From: Pseudomonadota bacterium
Lineage (GTDB): Bacteria; Pseudomonadota; Gammaproteobacteria; Xanthomonadales; Rhodanobacteraceae
Length of the DNA: 64,000 nt
Assembly: GCA_021827205.1 (NCBI GenBank)
Contig: JAKAWV010000011.1
Span: 1-64,000 of the forward strand
Reading direction: 5' to 3'
Of the stretch, positions 40,752-48,872 are shown in pieces (the stretch's first letter is position 1; the number at the start of each line of letters is the position of its first letter). A program made the translations under genes and the position numbers. Under the pieces are notes generated by a model. It was not told where the DNA came from, did not search any database, and saw only the letters and a list, made by a program, of their open reading frames with translations.

Positions 40752-42038
40752 TCAGCCCGGACGACCATCGCGCCGCGGCGTCAGATAAATCCACGCCGCA
40801 CGCAGCGCCCACGGCAGAAACGCAGCCACCCAGGCGGCGCCGGTCAGGGTGTAAGCCAGCGCGCCGCAGCCCGCCAGCGAGTCGACCACGCGCGCGATCG
40901 CCACCGCCTGCAGCGCGAGGAAGGTGAACCACGGAATCGCGCCCATGCGCAGCGGTCGACCGGAATGGCCATGCGTCACGCGCGTCACCATCGCCACCAG
41001 CATCGAGCCGAAGAAGCCCACGGTCAGCGCGTGCAATGCGGCCATGTCCCAGGCGCCATAGTTGCCCTCACCGTACAGGCCGCCCACCGCGAACAGCGCG
41101 AAGCTCAGCGGCAGCCAGGCAAAGGCCATGTACAGGACGCTCAGCAGTCCCGGTCGACGCGCCTTCCAGGGTTGCCAGGCGATCCAGTGCCCGAGAAACA
41201 ATAGTGCCAGCAGGGCATCGCTGAGTGCACGCAGGCGCGGCTGATCCAGTGCGCCCAACAGCAGATGGGCCAACAACAACAGCCATGCCGCGGGCAGCGA
41301 CCACGCGGGCCGTACCACGCGATAACCCGCGATCACGCTGCTGGAGAAGAACGGCAGCATGCGATGGGTGACGGTGAAGAACACTGGCATCAGGAAGACG
41401 AAGGTGCCGATGCGGATCGCCGCCAGCGCCAGTGCGCCAGGTGCGCCCAGCAGAAAGGCCAGGAACAGCGCCAGGCCGAGTGCGCCCAGCGTCAGCGCGG
41501 CGAGGATCGACCACGCCCAGTGGTCGCGCGAGCGCGCCGCGCGCAGCACGCCGAGCAGGCGCGTGATGCCATACAGCCAGCCTGCAAGCAGCAGCGCGAA
41601 ACCGGCGAGCAGCAGCGGCCGCAGGTCCAGCAGCCCGATCACAGCCAGCACGTAGCCGCCGAACACGCCAATGAATACCGGCACGTAGGCGCCACGGCGC
41701 AGTTCCGGCTGACCGCTCCAGCGTGGAAACACCGTCAGCGTGAAGCCGAAGATGAAAGGCCCGAGCATGCCGTACTGCGCCAGCATCGCGTGCGCCCAGA
41801 TCGTCGGGATCGGCGCCTGCGGCCAGTGCGCCCAGCTCCAGGTTCCGGCGGCCAGTGCCAGTGTCCACCACAGCATGCTCAGCAGCACCGCCGTGGCGCC
41901 GGCAAAGAACATCATGCGATGCGGCGCGGCGGCCAGTATCTGCGCCATGGATGGCGAGATGCCGCGCGAATTCGCTCGCCCGTGTTCGAGGCTTGCGGCG
42001 ATCGGTCGTGGCTTGCGCCCGGCTTCGGGTCGATTCAT
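40752..42038 (-). CDS. nnrS: NnrS-family haem/copper membrane protein
   Basis: 428 residues with about twelve transmembrane helices. NnrS features: SMLWWTLALAAGTWSWAHWP, WAHAMLAQYGMLGPFIFGFTLTVFPRWSG near 85, and a later LHALTVGFFGSMLVAMVTRVTHGHSGRPL. NnrS proteins help cells resist nitric oxide or related iron-nitrosyl stress. The gene is 57 bases after nsrR, whose product senses NO, and fits the nirK/NO reductase content at 57-64 kb. Confidence 0.93.
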   Translation of the reverse strand: MNRPEAGRKPRPIAASLEHGRANSRGISPSMAQILAAAPHRMMFFAGATAVLLSMLWWTLALAAGTWSWAHWPQAPIPTIWAHAMLAQYGMLGPFIFGFTLTVFPRWSGQPELRRGAYVPVFIGVFGGYVLAVIGLLDLRPLLLAGFALLLAGWLYGITRLLGVLRAARSRDHWAWSILAALTLGALGLALFLAFLLGAPGALALAAIRIGTFVFLMPVFFTVTHRMLPFFSSSVIAGYRVVRPAWSLPAAWLLLLAHLLLGALDQPRLRALSDALLALLFLGHWIAWQPWKARRPGLLSVLYMAFAWLPLSFALFAVGGLYGEGNYGAWDMAALHALTVGFFGSMLVAMVTRVTHGHSGRPLRMGAIPWFTFLALQAVAIARVVDSLAGCGALAYTLTGAAWVAAFLPWALRAAWIYLTPRRDGRPG

Positions 42039-42095
42039 GGCGCGGATTCCAAGTGTGGGCTCGATGGTGTTGCGCGGCGTCGATACGCATGCGGC

Positions 42096-42524
42096 TCAAG
42101 CGGCCGGCTGCAATCCGAAGTCCTCGGGATGCAGCAGCAGATCATCCAGAGTGTGGCGATCGAGCACCGCCACGAAGGCGGCGAGGGCTTCACGCAATAC
42201 GCCGCGCAAGCGGCAGGCGGGTGCGATCAGGCAGTGGTTGCCCGCGGAAAAGCATTCCACCAGCGCGAAGTCGGGCTCGGTCAAGCGCAGCACGGCGCCG
42301 ATGCGTATGCGATCCGGGCGCTTGGCCAGCGTGAATCCGCCGGCGCGGCCGCGCACGGCTTTCAGATACCCCGCGCGCGTCAGCACATTGACCACCTTCA
42401 TCAGGTGATTGCGCGAGATGTCGTAAATCTGCGCGGTTTCCTCGATGGTGATCAGACGCTCGCGTTGCGCTGCGGCGTACATCAACACGCGCAGGGCGTA
42501 ATCCGAGAAGTTGGTCAGTCGCAT
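42096..42524 (-). CDS. nsrR: NsrR-type Rrf2 repressor (NO-sensing)
   Basis: 142 residues. A winged helix at the N-terminus (MRLTNFSDYALRVLMYAA) and the cluster motif ECFSAGNHCLIAPACRLRG near 90-108, with three Cys spaced x7 and x5, identify NsrR. The 4Fe-4S or 2Fe-2S cluster reacts with NO and releases DNA. It heads nsrR-nnrS and is probably autoregulated. A palindromic site lies upstream at 42577. Confidence 0.93.
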   Translation of the reverse strand: MRLTNFSDYALRVLMYAAAQRERLITIEETAQIYDISRNHLMKVVNVLTRAGYLKAVRGRAGGFTLAKRPDRIRIGAVLRLTEPDFALVECFSAGNHCLIAPACRLRGVLREALAAFVAVLDRHTLDDLLLHPEDFGLQPAA

Positions 42525-42576
42525 GATGGCTCCTTAGTATCTGCCCGGCATGGTTTGCGTGGCCTCGAAGTGCACT

Positions 42577-42593
42577 ATATGATGCACGCATAT
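42577..42593. promoter_or_regulatory. Candidate NsrR site
   Basis: ATATG-ATGCACG-CATAT is a short perfect inverted repeat 53 bases before the nsrR start. It contains ATGCA as in NsrR half sites (AAGATGCAT) but is not a good match to the full consensus. Confidence 0.3.
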
Positions 42594-42679
42594 TACATGT
42601 TTGCGCGCGACCGCAAGCGCGGTCCATGCCGGTTGCGCGTGTTGCGTGTATGCATTGCATCGCACTGATGGAGCGCGCC

Positions 42680-43045
42680 ATGACGCGGATTTCGATCCAG
42701 CGGGTGTATGCCGCCGCGGCACCTGGAGAGGGTGTGCGCATTTTGGTGGATCGCTTGTGGCCGCGCGGCTTGAGCAAGGACAAGGCCGCCGTGCGGCACT
42801 GGTTGCGCGAGGTGGCACCCAGCGATGCCTTGCGCCACTGGTTCGCGCACGATCCGGCGCGCTGGGATGAATTCCAGCAGCGTTATTTCGCCGAACTCGA
42901 CGCCCAGCCCGAGGTCGTGCGCGAATTGCGCAGCGTGCTGGCCGGGCATCCGCACGTCACCTTGTTGTATGCCGCGAGGGACGAGGCCCACAACAACGCG
43001 GTGGCGCTGCTGAGCTATCTGCGCCGCCATGGAACTGCGGCTTGA
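42680..43045 (+). CDS. DUF488-family protein
   Basis: 121 residues from ATG 42680 (an ATG at 42668 is also in frame). Family signatures are ILVDRLWPRGLSKDKAAVRHWLREVAPSDALRHWF and LLYAARDEAHNNAVALLSYL. DUF488 proteins are small cytosolic proteins without a proven activity; some are annotated as uroporphyrin-III methyltransferase-like in error. The end overlaps the start of the glycosylase gene by 17 bases, so translation is coupled. Confidence 0.9.
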   Translation: MTRISIQRVYAAAAPGEGVRILVDRLWPRGLSKDKAAVRHWLREVAPSDALRHWFAHDPARWDEFQQRYFAELDAQPEVVRELRSVLAGHPHVTLLYAARDEAHNNAVALLSYLRRHGTAA

Positions 43046-43964
43046 GGCGCGCGCGCCGTTCCGCCTGGACTTGACCGTCTGGGCGCTGCGGCGCCAGCCC
43101 GGCAATCGCATCGACACATGGCAGAGCGGCGTCTATCGGCGCAGCTTCGGCAGCCATGCGGGCGCGGTGCTTGCCGAAGTGCAGCAGCGCGGCAGCACGC
43201 AGCAGCCCATGCTGCAGGTGCGGCTGCATGGCGTTGCCGTGGATGATCCGGCCCGGCGCGAGGACATTGTCGTCGTGCTGCGGCGCATGCTTGGACTGGA
43301 TGTCGATTTGTCGGGCTTTTATGCGCAGGCTGCTGGCGATCCCGATCTGGGGCCGCTGGTGCTGCGCTATCGCGGGCTCAAGCCGCCGCGCTTCGCCACG
43401 CTGTTCGAGGCGCTGGCCAATGCGGTGGCTTGTCAGCAGGTGAGTCTGGCTTCGGGCATCGCCTTGCTGGGCCGTCTCAGCGCGCAGTTCGGGCCGGCGC
43501 ATCCCTTGGCGCCGGAGTTGCATGCTTTCCCGCGTCCGCAGGATCTGTGCGATGCCGATTCCCACGCGTTGCGCGCCCTGGGCTTCAGCCAGCAGAAGAC
43601 CGGCTATCTGACCGGCCTGGCGCGAGATCTCGCCGGAGGCAAGCTGACAGCCGCCGCGCTCGAAGTGGCCGATGATGCGGGCGCAATGCGTATGCTCGGC
43701 ACGCTGCGCGGTATCAAGCGCTGGAGCGCGCAGTATGTGGCTCTGCGCGGTCTGGGCCGGCTGGGTGTGTTTCCCGTGGACGATGTGGGGGCGCACAAGC
43801 ATCTGGCGGCGTGGCTGGGATTGCCACGACTCGACGCTGAAGCCACCGCAGCTCTGGTGCGGCGTTGGCAGCCCCATGCGGGGCTGGTGTATTTCCACGT
43901 GCTGCTCAGGCGCCTTGAAGAAGCCGGCCATCTGCGGATCGACACGCCAGCGGGGTCGGAGTAG
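43029..43964 (+). CDS. AlkA-like DNA-3-methyladenine glycosylase
   Basis: 311 residues. The N-terminal domain (RAPFRLDLTVWALRRQ) is the AlkA-like TBP-fold part. The helix-hairpin-helix glycosylase core contains LANAVACQQVSLASGIALL near 140 and the HhH LRGIKRWSAQYVALRGLGRLGVFPVDDVG near 235, whose Asp is the catalytic residue. It excises alkylated purines. Alkylation or nitrosation damage from nitrite chemistry is a plausible need here, though that is inference. Confidence 0.88.
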   Translation: MELRLEARAPFRLDLTVWALRRQPGNRIDTWQSGVYRRSFGSHAGAVLAEVQQRGSTQQPMLQVRLHGVAVDDPARREDIVVVLRRMLGLDVDLSGFYAQAAGDPDLGPLVLRYRGLKPPRFATLFEALANAVACQQVSLASGIALLGRLSAQFGPAHPLAPELHAFPRPQDLCDADSHALRALGFSQQKTGYLTGLARDLAGGKLTAAALEVADDAGAMRMLGTLRGIKRWSAQYVALRGLGRLGVFPVDDVGAHKHLAAWLGLPRLDAEATAALVRRWQPHAGLVYFHVLLRRLEEAGHLRIDTPAGSE

Positions 43965-44040
43965 ATCGGCTCGGGAGCGGCTCATGCACCCGGTTGAGAT
44001 GCTTGTGGCGCAGCATCGCGACGTCATACATGGCTTGTTG

Positions 44041-44205
44041 GTCGTGCTGCGCGCCATTCCCTGCAATCCACCTGCGAGCATCCCATGGCGGCGATCCGTG
44101 GCGTGGCGCGCCTCGCTTATTCGCCGAAGCGGCGGGTGATCGGCATTTCCAAGCTGGCGCGGCTGGTCGAGGCCTGTGGCTGGTGCCTGCAGATCCAGCA
44201 GTGCA
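44041..44205 (+). pseudogene. Decayed partial copy of folE
   Basis: This segment aligns with 45313-45475 inside the intact folE. Both contain GTG/ATG-rich starts, CTGCGAGCATC-CATGGCGGC and an identical 34-base run (44140-44173 = 45412-45445). In one frame the copy reads CEHPMAAIRGVARLAYSP then VIGISKLARLVEACG, a recognisable GTP cyclohydrolase I core. A one-base deletion near 44062 breaks the frame from the upstream VVLRAIP part. Both ends of folE are missing. It runs antisense into the 3' end of the exported-protein gene. Confidence 0.75.
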
Positions 44206-44839
44206 GGGAAGCCAGCTTGACCTTCTTCAACCCCAGCGCCTGTGCCACGTCGTACATTGCTTGATTGGTGATGCGGTGCCCGTTCTCGTCATAAGGGAGA
44301 CCGTGCACGGCTTGCAAGTCGGCCATCACCATGTCGTGAATATCATGCGAAAGCAGATGGTCGAACAGCCAGCCGGCCCAGAACACACCGTGCGGGTCGG
44401 TTCCCTCGCTGACCAGTCGCTTGGCCAGCGTCACACCCTTGAGATCGGCCGGCGCAGCGGGCAGATTGATGCCCATCGCCGTGGCGTGCTTGAGCCCGTC
44501 GGTGACGTAGAAATCCATCGCGGCGATCCAGTCATTGACCTTCTTGGAGCCGTACTGCTTGGTCAACTTGCCGACCTCAGCATGCACGGTCTTTTCGCCC
44601 AGCATCGACACCAGCGCTTGCTGGAAGCTGAAATGTTCGACACCGCCACCGGCATCGACCAGCGCCGCGGTGACCTCGAGGTTCGGCTTGCCGTCGTAGG
44701 CCGGGCCGCCGAACCAGTTCATGCCCTGCATGTTCGGGGTCGCGGCTAACGCCGCGCTACCGTAGAACGCGGTGGCGACGCCGGTCAGGGAGACCGCAAG
44801 CGCCGTCAGGACCGCAAATAGTTTCGCTTTCTTGAACAT
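44117..44839 (-). CDS. Exported protein of unknown function, 3' end altered by the folE remnant
   Basis: 240 residues from ATG 44839 (GGAGAACG upstream). A signal peptide or anchor spans 7-33, ending ALA. The mature part is helical with NMQGMNWFGGPAYDGKPNLEVTAALVDAGGG, HFSFQQALVSMLGEK and FDHLLSHDIHDMVMADLQAVHGLPYDENGHRITN. I do not recognise the family. The last 30 or so residues (from about CWICRHQ) are encoded by the antisense strand of the folE fragment, so the native C-terminus has probably been replaced. Confidence 0.65.
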   Translation of the reverse strand: MFKKAKLFAVLTALAVSLTGVATAFYGSAALAATPNMQGMNWFGGPAYDGKPNLEVTAALVDAGGGVEHFSFQQALVSMLGEKTVHAEVGKLTKQYGSKKVNDWIAAMDFYVTDGLKHATAMGINLPAAPADLKGVTLAKRLVSEGTDPHGVFWAGWLFDHLLSHDIHDMVMADLQAVHGLPYDENGHRITNQAMYDVAQALGLKKVKLASLHCWICRHQPQASTSRASLEMPITRRFGE

Positions 44840-45044
44840 GATCGTTCTCCTATGGGTGGATGAGCGGACACGACAAGGGCAGCGAGCGGACGGCTCCGAT
44901 GTCTTGCCGGCGCCTATGTGATGCAGCAGCGGCGCGCAGGTTCCGGCGCATGGCGCCGATGGCTTCCACGGGCGTTCCGATGACGGGAACCTCGTGCGCG
45001 GTCGCTGCATCGGATCGGTGTCATTCACTACCGAATCCGCAGCC

Positions 45045-45674
45045 ATGCTCGAATCCGATCAGCTCATGTCTTCCGCTGTTTCCGTGGCGCCTGCGGCTAT
45101 TCCCGAAATACGGCGTCCGTCGCGGGCCGAGGCGGAAGCTGCGGTGCGCACGCTAATCCGCTGGGCCGGCGATGAGCCTTCACGCGAGGGTCTGCGGGCG
45201 ACGCCGGCCCGCGTGGTACGCGCCTACGAGGAATGGTTTTCGGGCTACCGGCAGGATCCGATCAGCCTGCTCAAGCGCACGTTCGAGGAGGTCGGCGGCT
45301 ACGATGACCTGGTCATGTTGCGCGACATCCCGCTGCAGTCGACCTGCGAGCATCACATGGCGGCCATTCGCGGCGTGGTGCACATCGCCTACCTGCCTGA
45401 CCAGTGCGTGGTCGGCATTTCCAAGCTGGCGCGGCTGGTCGAGGCGTTCGGCCGACGCCTGCAGATCCAGGAGCGGCTGACCGCCGAGATCGCCGATACG
45501 CTGGCCCATGTACTGCAACCGCATGGCGTGGCGGTGATCATCCAAGCAAGTCACGACTGCATGTCCTCGCGTGGCGTACGCCTGCATGGGGTCGCGATGC
45601 TGACCCGGCGTCTGCTCGGTCAGTTCGCGCAGGAACCACAGCGGCGGGAAATCCTGTCGCTGCTCGCCGGTTGA
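45045..45674 (+). CDS. folE: GTP cyclohydrolase I
   Basis: 209 residues from ATG 45045; starts at 44994 (GTG) and 45066 are also in frame and the ribosome site does not decide. It converts GTP to dihydroneopterin triphosphate for folate or pterin synthesis. Zinc ligands are in STCEHHM near 103 and the ASHDCMSSRGV segment near 172, with GISKLARLVEAFGRRLQIQERLT between them. It is followed by an ECF sigma factor gene. A degraded relative of this gene lies 1.27 kb upstream. Confidence 0.95.
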   Translation: MLESDQLMSSAVSVAPAAIPEIRRPSRAEAEAAVRTLIRWAGDEPSREGLRATPARVVRAYEEWFSGYRQDPISLLKRTFEEVGGYDDLVMLRDIPLQSTCEHHMAAIRGVVHIAYLPDQCVVGISKLARLVEAFGRRLQIQERLTAEIADTLAHVLQPHGVAVIIQASHDCMSSRGVRLHGVAMLTRRLLGQFAQEPQRREILSLLAG

Positions 45675-45727
45675 AGCGGGAACCTCAGGACGGCGGCTGC
45701 ATCTCATCGGGTGTACAAGGAATCACC

Positions 45728-46417
45728 ATGTCAGTTCATGCCCATGCAACACCCATCGATTACGCCGCGCTGGACGATCACGCGCTGGTGGCGCTCGTTC
45801 GCAGCGGTCAGCGCGAGGCTTTCCACTACATCATGCAGCGTTGCAACCAGCGCCTGTTCCGCATCGCGCGCAGCATGGTTGGCGAGGATGCGGAAGCGGA
45901 GGATGTGCTGCAGGAGTCGTACCTGCGCGCCTATCACAAGCTGGATTCGTTCCGCGGTGATTCGACTCTGCTGACCTGGTTGACCAGCATCGTGCTGAAC
46001 GAGGCGCGCGGCCGGCTGCGCAAGCGCCACAGCATGGTCGGGCTGGAGCAGATCGACGCGGCGCCCGACGACACCCACCAGATCATCCAGTTCCCGTCCA
46101 GGTTTGGCAACGAGGATCCGGCCGTGTCGGCCGCCCGTGCGCAGATCCGTCATCTGCTCGAACACGCCATCGACGGATTGCCGGAGACGCTCCGCACGGT
46201 CTACGTGATGCGCGAACTCGAAGAATGCACGGTGGAAGAAACAGCCATCCAGTTGCGGATCAAACCGGAAACAATCAAGACCCGTCTGCATCGCGCGCGC
46301 CGTTTGCTACGCGCTTCGTTGCAGGCAACGCTGGCGGACACACTGAGCGAGGCATTCCCGTTCATGGGCCGGCGCTGCGCCCGTCTGACCGAGGCGGTGA
46401 TGGCGCGGTTGCCGTAA
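45728..46417 (+). CDS. ECF-type RNA polymerase sigma factor
   Basis: 229 residues from ATG 45728. Region 2 (EAFHYIMQRCNQRLFRIARSMVGEDAEAEDVLQESYLRAYHKLDSF, split here for brevity into helix and DVLQE core) and region 4 (LPETLRTVYVMRELEECTVEETAIQLRIKPETIKTRLHRARRLL) are clear. The C-terminus has about 35 extra residues (AFPFMGRRCARLTEAVMARLP) resembling sigma factors of the group found with anti-sigma or hemerythrin genes. No anti-sigma gene follows, so its regulation is not apparent. The gap 46418-46608 holds nothing I recognise. Confidence 0.9.
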   Translation: MSVHAHATPIDYAALDDHALVALVRSGQREAFHYIMQRCNQRLFRIARSMVGEDAEAEDVLQESYLRAYHKLDSFRGDSTLLTWLTSIVLNEARGRLRKRHSMVGLEQIDAAPDDTHQIIQFPSRFGNEDPAVSAARAQIRHLLEHAIDGLPETLRTVYVMRELEECTVEETAIQLRIKPETIKTRLHRARRLLRASLQATLADTLSEAFPFMGRRCARLTEAVMARLP

Positions 46418-46608
46418 CCTCTGCGCCTCATAAGCGGGCACGTCCAGAAGTGCAGACTCGACAAGTTGCCGCAATCTAGCCGCCTCGCGCATCAACAGTG
46501 CGATGCCGCCCCAATGGAGCGGGCCGTGAGCCTCCGATGCCGGTTACGTTGGGTAACGCCATGCGACTTTCGATCGCCGTGATGCGTGGCGATATCGGCA
46601 CTGCCATA

Positions 46609-46763
46609 GGGAAGGTCTGAACAAGTTCAGACCTTCCCCAAGCCATGGATGGCTTGTCGCGTATCGAGCACGCAAGTGCTTGATGCAGCGTAGCCAAGTC
46701 CGGACCTGCGCCGGACTCGGCGCCCTCTGACAAGTCCAGGATGGACTTGTTCAGAGGTTTCCC
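46609..46763. repeat. MITE-like 155-bp element with terminal inverted repeats
   Basis: The left end GGGAAGGTCTGAACAAGTTC and the reverse complement of the right end, GGGAAACCTCTGAACAAGTC, match at about 16 of 20 positions. The left end is itself a perfect 14-bp palindrome with a 2-base loop (46609-46638). A CAAGTCC/GGACTTG hairpin sits near the right end. No transposase is encoded. It stands between the sigma factor and the Rieske/FAD gene and is probably a mobile or dispersed non-coding repeat. Confidence 0.6.
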
Positions 46764-46811
46764 AGGTCGTCCACGATAGAGCCCCATTCATCGGCATCCG
46801 GAGGTAACACC

Positions 46812-48338
46812 ATGAACGAAACCCAGCATCTCGACGGCCCTGATCTGCGCCGGGGCGTGGTACGGGACCGGTTGACCGAAGGCCAGCCGCTATTGGGTCA
46901 CGTCGATGGCGAAGCAGTGATTCTGGTGCGGTCTGGAACCCGGGTCGACGCGGTTTCGGCCACCTGCACGCATTACGCAGGCCCACTGGCCGAGGGCGTG
47001 GTGGATGGCGAACGCGTGTACTGTCCTTGGCATCACGCCTGTTTTTCGCTACGCAGCGGCATGGTGCTGGGTGCCCCGGGCCTGAATCCGCTGCGCTGCT
47101 ACACGGTGGAAGAACGCGACGGTCGGGTGTTCGTAACCGTGCCACGAACGCCGCCGCGGCCCGCGCCGCCACCGCGCAATCCGGCCAGCGTGCTGATCGT
47201 CGGTGCTGGCGCCGCCGGCGAAGCCGCCGCCACGGAGCTGCGCCGCGCCGGTCATGCCGGATCCATCACCCTGCTGGCGGCTGAGCCGGATACGCCGGTC
47301 GACCGGCCCAATCTGTCCAAGGATTATCTGGCCGGCAAGGCGCCGCCGGAGTGGCTGCCGCTGCGCGGCGCCGAGTATTGGCGAGAACAGGACATCCGGT
47401 TGCTGCCCGGTGCACGCGCCACGGCACTGGATACGGCCGCGCGTCGCGTCATGTGCAGCGACGGGCGCCAGTTCGAATACGCCGCGCTGTTGCTGGCCAC
47501 CGGCGCGCAACCGATTCGGCTGTTGATTCCCGGCGCGGACGCCCCTCACGTTCATGTGCTGCGCAGTCTGGCCGATACGCAGGCCATCCTGACCGCCATC
47601 GAGCGCGGCGCGCGACGCGTGGTGGTGATCGGCGCCAGTTTCATCGGATTGGAGGTGGCGGCCGCGCTGCGCGCACGCGCCATCGAGGTGCGCGTGGTCG
47701 CGCCCGAGACGCGTCCGCTGCAGCGCGTGTTCGGTGCGCGCCTGGCCGATCACCTGCGCGGCGTACACGAGGCGCTGGGCACGGTGTTCCATCTCGGCCG
47801 CAAGCCCGCCGCGATCCATGCCCATGCGGTGGAACTCGACGATGGTGCGCTGCTGCCCGCCGACCTGGTGGTGATGGGCGTGGGCGTGCGCCCCGATGTC
47901 GCGCTGGCCGAGCAGGCCGGTTTGCGCATCGACAATGGCATCGTGGTCGATCGTTACCTCGCCACCAGCGTCGCCGATGTCTGGGCTGCGGGCGATGTGG
48001 CCAACTGGCCCGACGCGCGCGGTGGCCGGCGTCAGCGCATCGAACACTGGGCGCTGGCACAGGCGCAGGGCAAAGCCGCCGCGCGCAATCTGCTGGGCTT
48101 TGTCGAGCCTTTTCTCGAGGTGCCGTTTTTCTGGAGCCAGCATGGCGATTTGACCCTCAGCTACGTGGGCCATGCCACGCACTGGGATGCGCAGGAAGAA
48201 GAGGGCGATCCGGCTTCCGGCAATTATCTGTGCCGTTATTTGCTGGACGGCAGCGTGCGGGCCGTGGTCAGCATCGGCCGAGACCGGGACAGCCTGCGCG
48301 CCCAGATCGCGATGCGGCACGCCGTCAGCGCAAGCTGA
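46812..48338 (+). CDS. Rieske-FAD/NAD(P)H oxidoreductase (AIF-M3 / ferredoxin reductase-like)
   Basis: 508 residues. An N-terminal Rieske domain (about 8-110) has both ligand pairs, CTHYAG near 52 and CPWHHACF near 72. It is fused to a pyridine-nucleotide disulfide reductase-type flavoprotein: FAD motif VLIVGAGAAGEAAATELR near 128, NAD motif VVVIGASFIGLEVAAALR near 268, and DVWAAGDVANWPD near 390. A C-terminal reductase domain contains FFWSQHGDLTLSYVG. It would pass electrons from NAD(P)H to the Rieske cluster and on to a partner, perhaps the FdxA ferredoxin encoded downstream. Confidence 0.9.
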   Translation: MNETQHLDGPDLRRGVVRDRLTEGQPLLGHVDGEAVILVRSGTRVDAVSATCTHYAGPLAEGVVDGERVYCPWHHACFSLRSGMVLGAPGLNPLRCYTVEERDGRVFVTVPRTPPRPAPPPRNPASVLIVGAGAAGEAAATELRRAGHAGSITLLAAEPDTPVDRPNLSKDYLAGKAPPEWLPLRGAEYWREQDIRLLPGARATALDTAARRVMCSDGRQFEYAALLLATGAQPIRLLIPGADAPHVHVLRSLADTQAILTAIERGARRVVVIGASFIGLEVAAALRARAIEVRVVAPETRPLQRVFGARLADHLRGVHEALGTVFHLGRKPAAIHAHAVELDDGALLPADLVVMGVGVRPDVALAEQAGLRIDNGIVVDRYLATSVADVWAAGDVANWPDARGGRRQRIEHWALAQAQGKAAARNLLGFVEPFLEVPFFWSQHGDLTLSYVGHATHWDAQEEEGDPASGNYLCRYLLDGSVRAVVSIGRDRDSLRAQIAMRHAVSAS

Positions 48339-48427
48339 ATCCGCAACGCGCCGGGCGCGGCGCCTGCTTCTGTCACGGCGGTTTGCGTTATCGCCGCATG
48401 ACGGTTTGGGCTGTGCTTAAAGAGGCA

Positions 48428-48456
48428 TTGACAATGCATGTTACGAAGCCTAATCT
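48428..48456 (+). promoter_or_regulatory. Sigma-70 promoter before the redox cluster
   Basis: TTGACA (48428-48433), a 17-base spacer and TAATCT (48451-48456). It excludes the in-frame ATG at 48434 as the start of the following gene and suggests that DUF2249 and the downstream genes have their own transcript. The remainder of 48339-48541 shows nothing else. Confidence 0.6.
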
Positions 48457-48541
48457 TGCCTTGCTGCGGCACGCGTCATCTCGCTTGCGCGCGCAAGTAC
48501 GGCAGCCCTCATCACACATTCCCCAACACTTGGATGAAGCC

Positions 48542-48802
48542 ATGTCTCAAGCCACCCCGACTTCTGTTGCGCCCGAGATCGATGTGCGTCCGTTGATCCC
48601 CGCGCAACGCCACGCCAGGATCTTTGAATTGGTTGCCGCGCTCACCCCGGGCGGTGCTTTCGTGCTGGTCAACGATCACGACCCCAAGCCGCTGTATTAC
48701 CAGCTCGAGGCCGAGTATCCGCGGCAGTTCTCGTGGACGTATGTGGAAAACGGCCCGCGGGTGTGGCGCGTCGAGATTCGCAAGCTCGCGCGCGCCGTCT
48801 GA
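48542..48802 (+). CDS. DUF2249 single-domain protein
   Basis: 86 residues from ATG 48542. It is one DUF2249 module: EIDVRPLIPAQRHARIFELVAALTPGGAFVLVNDHDPKPLYYQLEAEYP then WTYVENGPRVWRVEI. The fold is related to TusA-like small proteins, and DUF2249 is often found with hemerythrin or NO-response genes. It contains no cysteine. It is separated by 70 bases from the polytopic membrane gene, downstream of which a two-domain DUF2249 protein is encoded. Confidence 0.88.
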   Translation: MSQATPTSVAPEIDVRPLIPAQRHARIFELVAALTPGGAFVLVNDHDPKPLYYQLEAEYPRQFSWTYVENGPRVWRVEIRKLARAV

Positions 48803-48872
48803 GCCGCGCGTTGCATGAAAGTGCGGCCGAGCCGGAAACCGGCCCGGCCACATCGATCCGAGGAAACCTGTC

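Noticed and set aside
42577-42600. Full NsrR consensus site before nsrR
   Set aside because: Only a short palindrome with one ATGCA core is present; it does not match both half sites, so it is listed at low confidence only.
48434-48541. Upstream ATG at 48434 as the DUF2249 start
   Set aside because: It lies within the TTGACA-17-TAATCT promoter, and the extra 36 residues have no family similarity.
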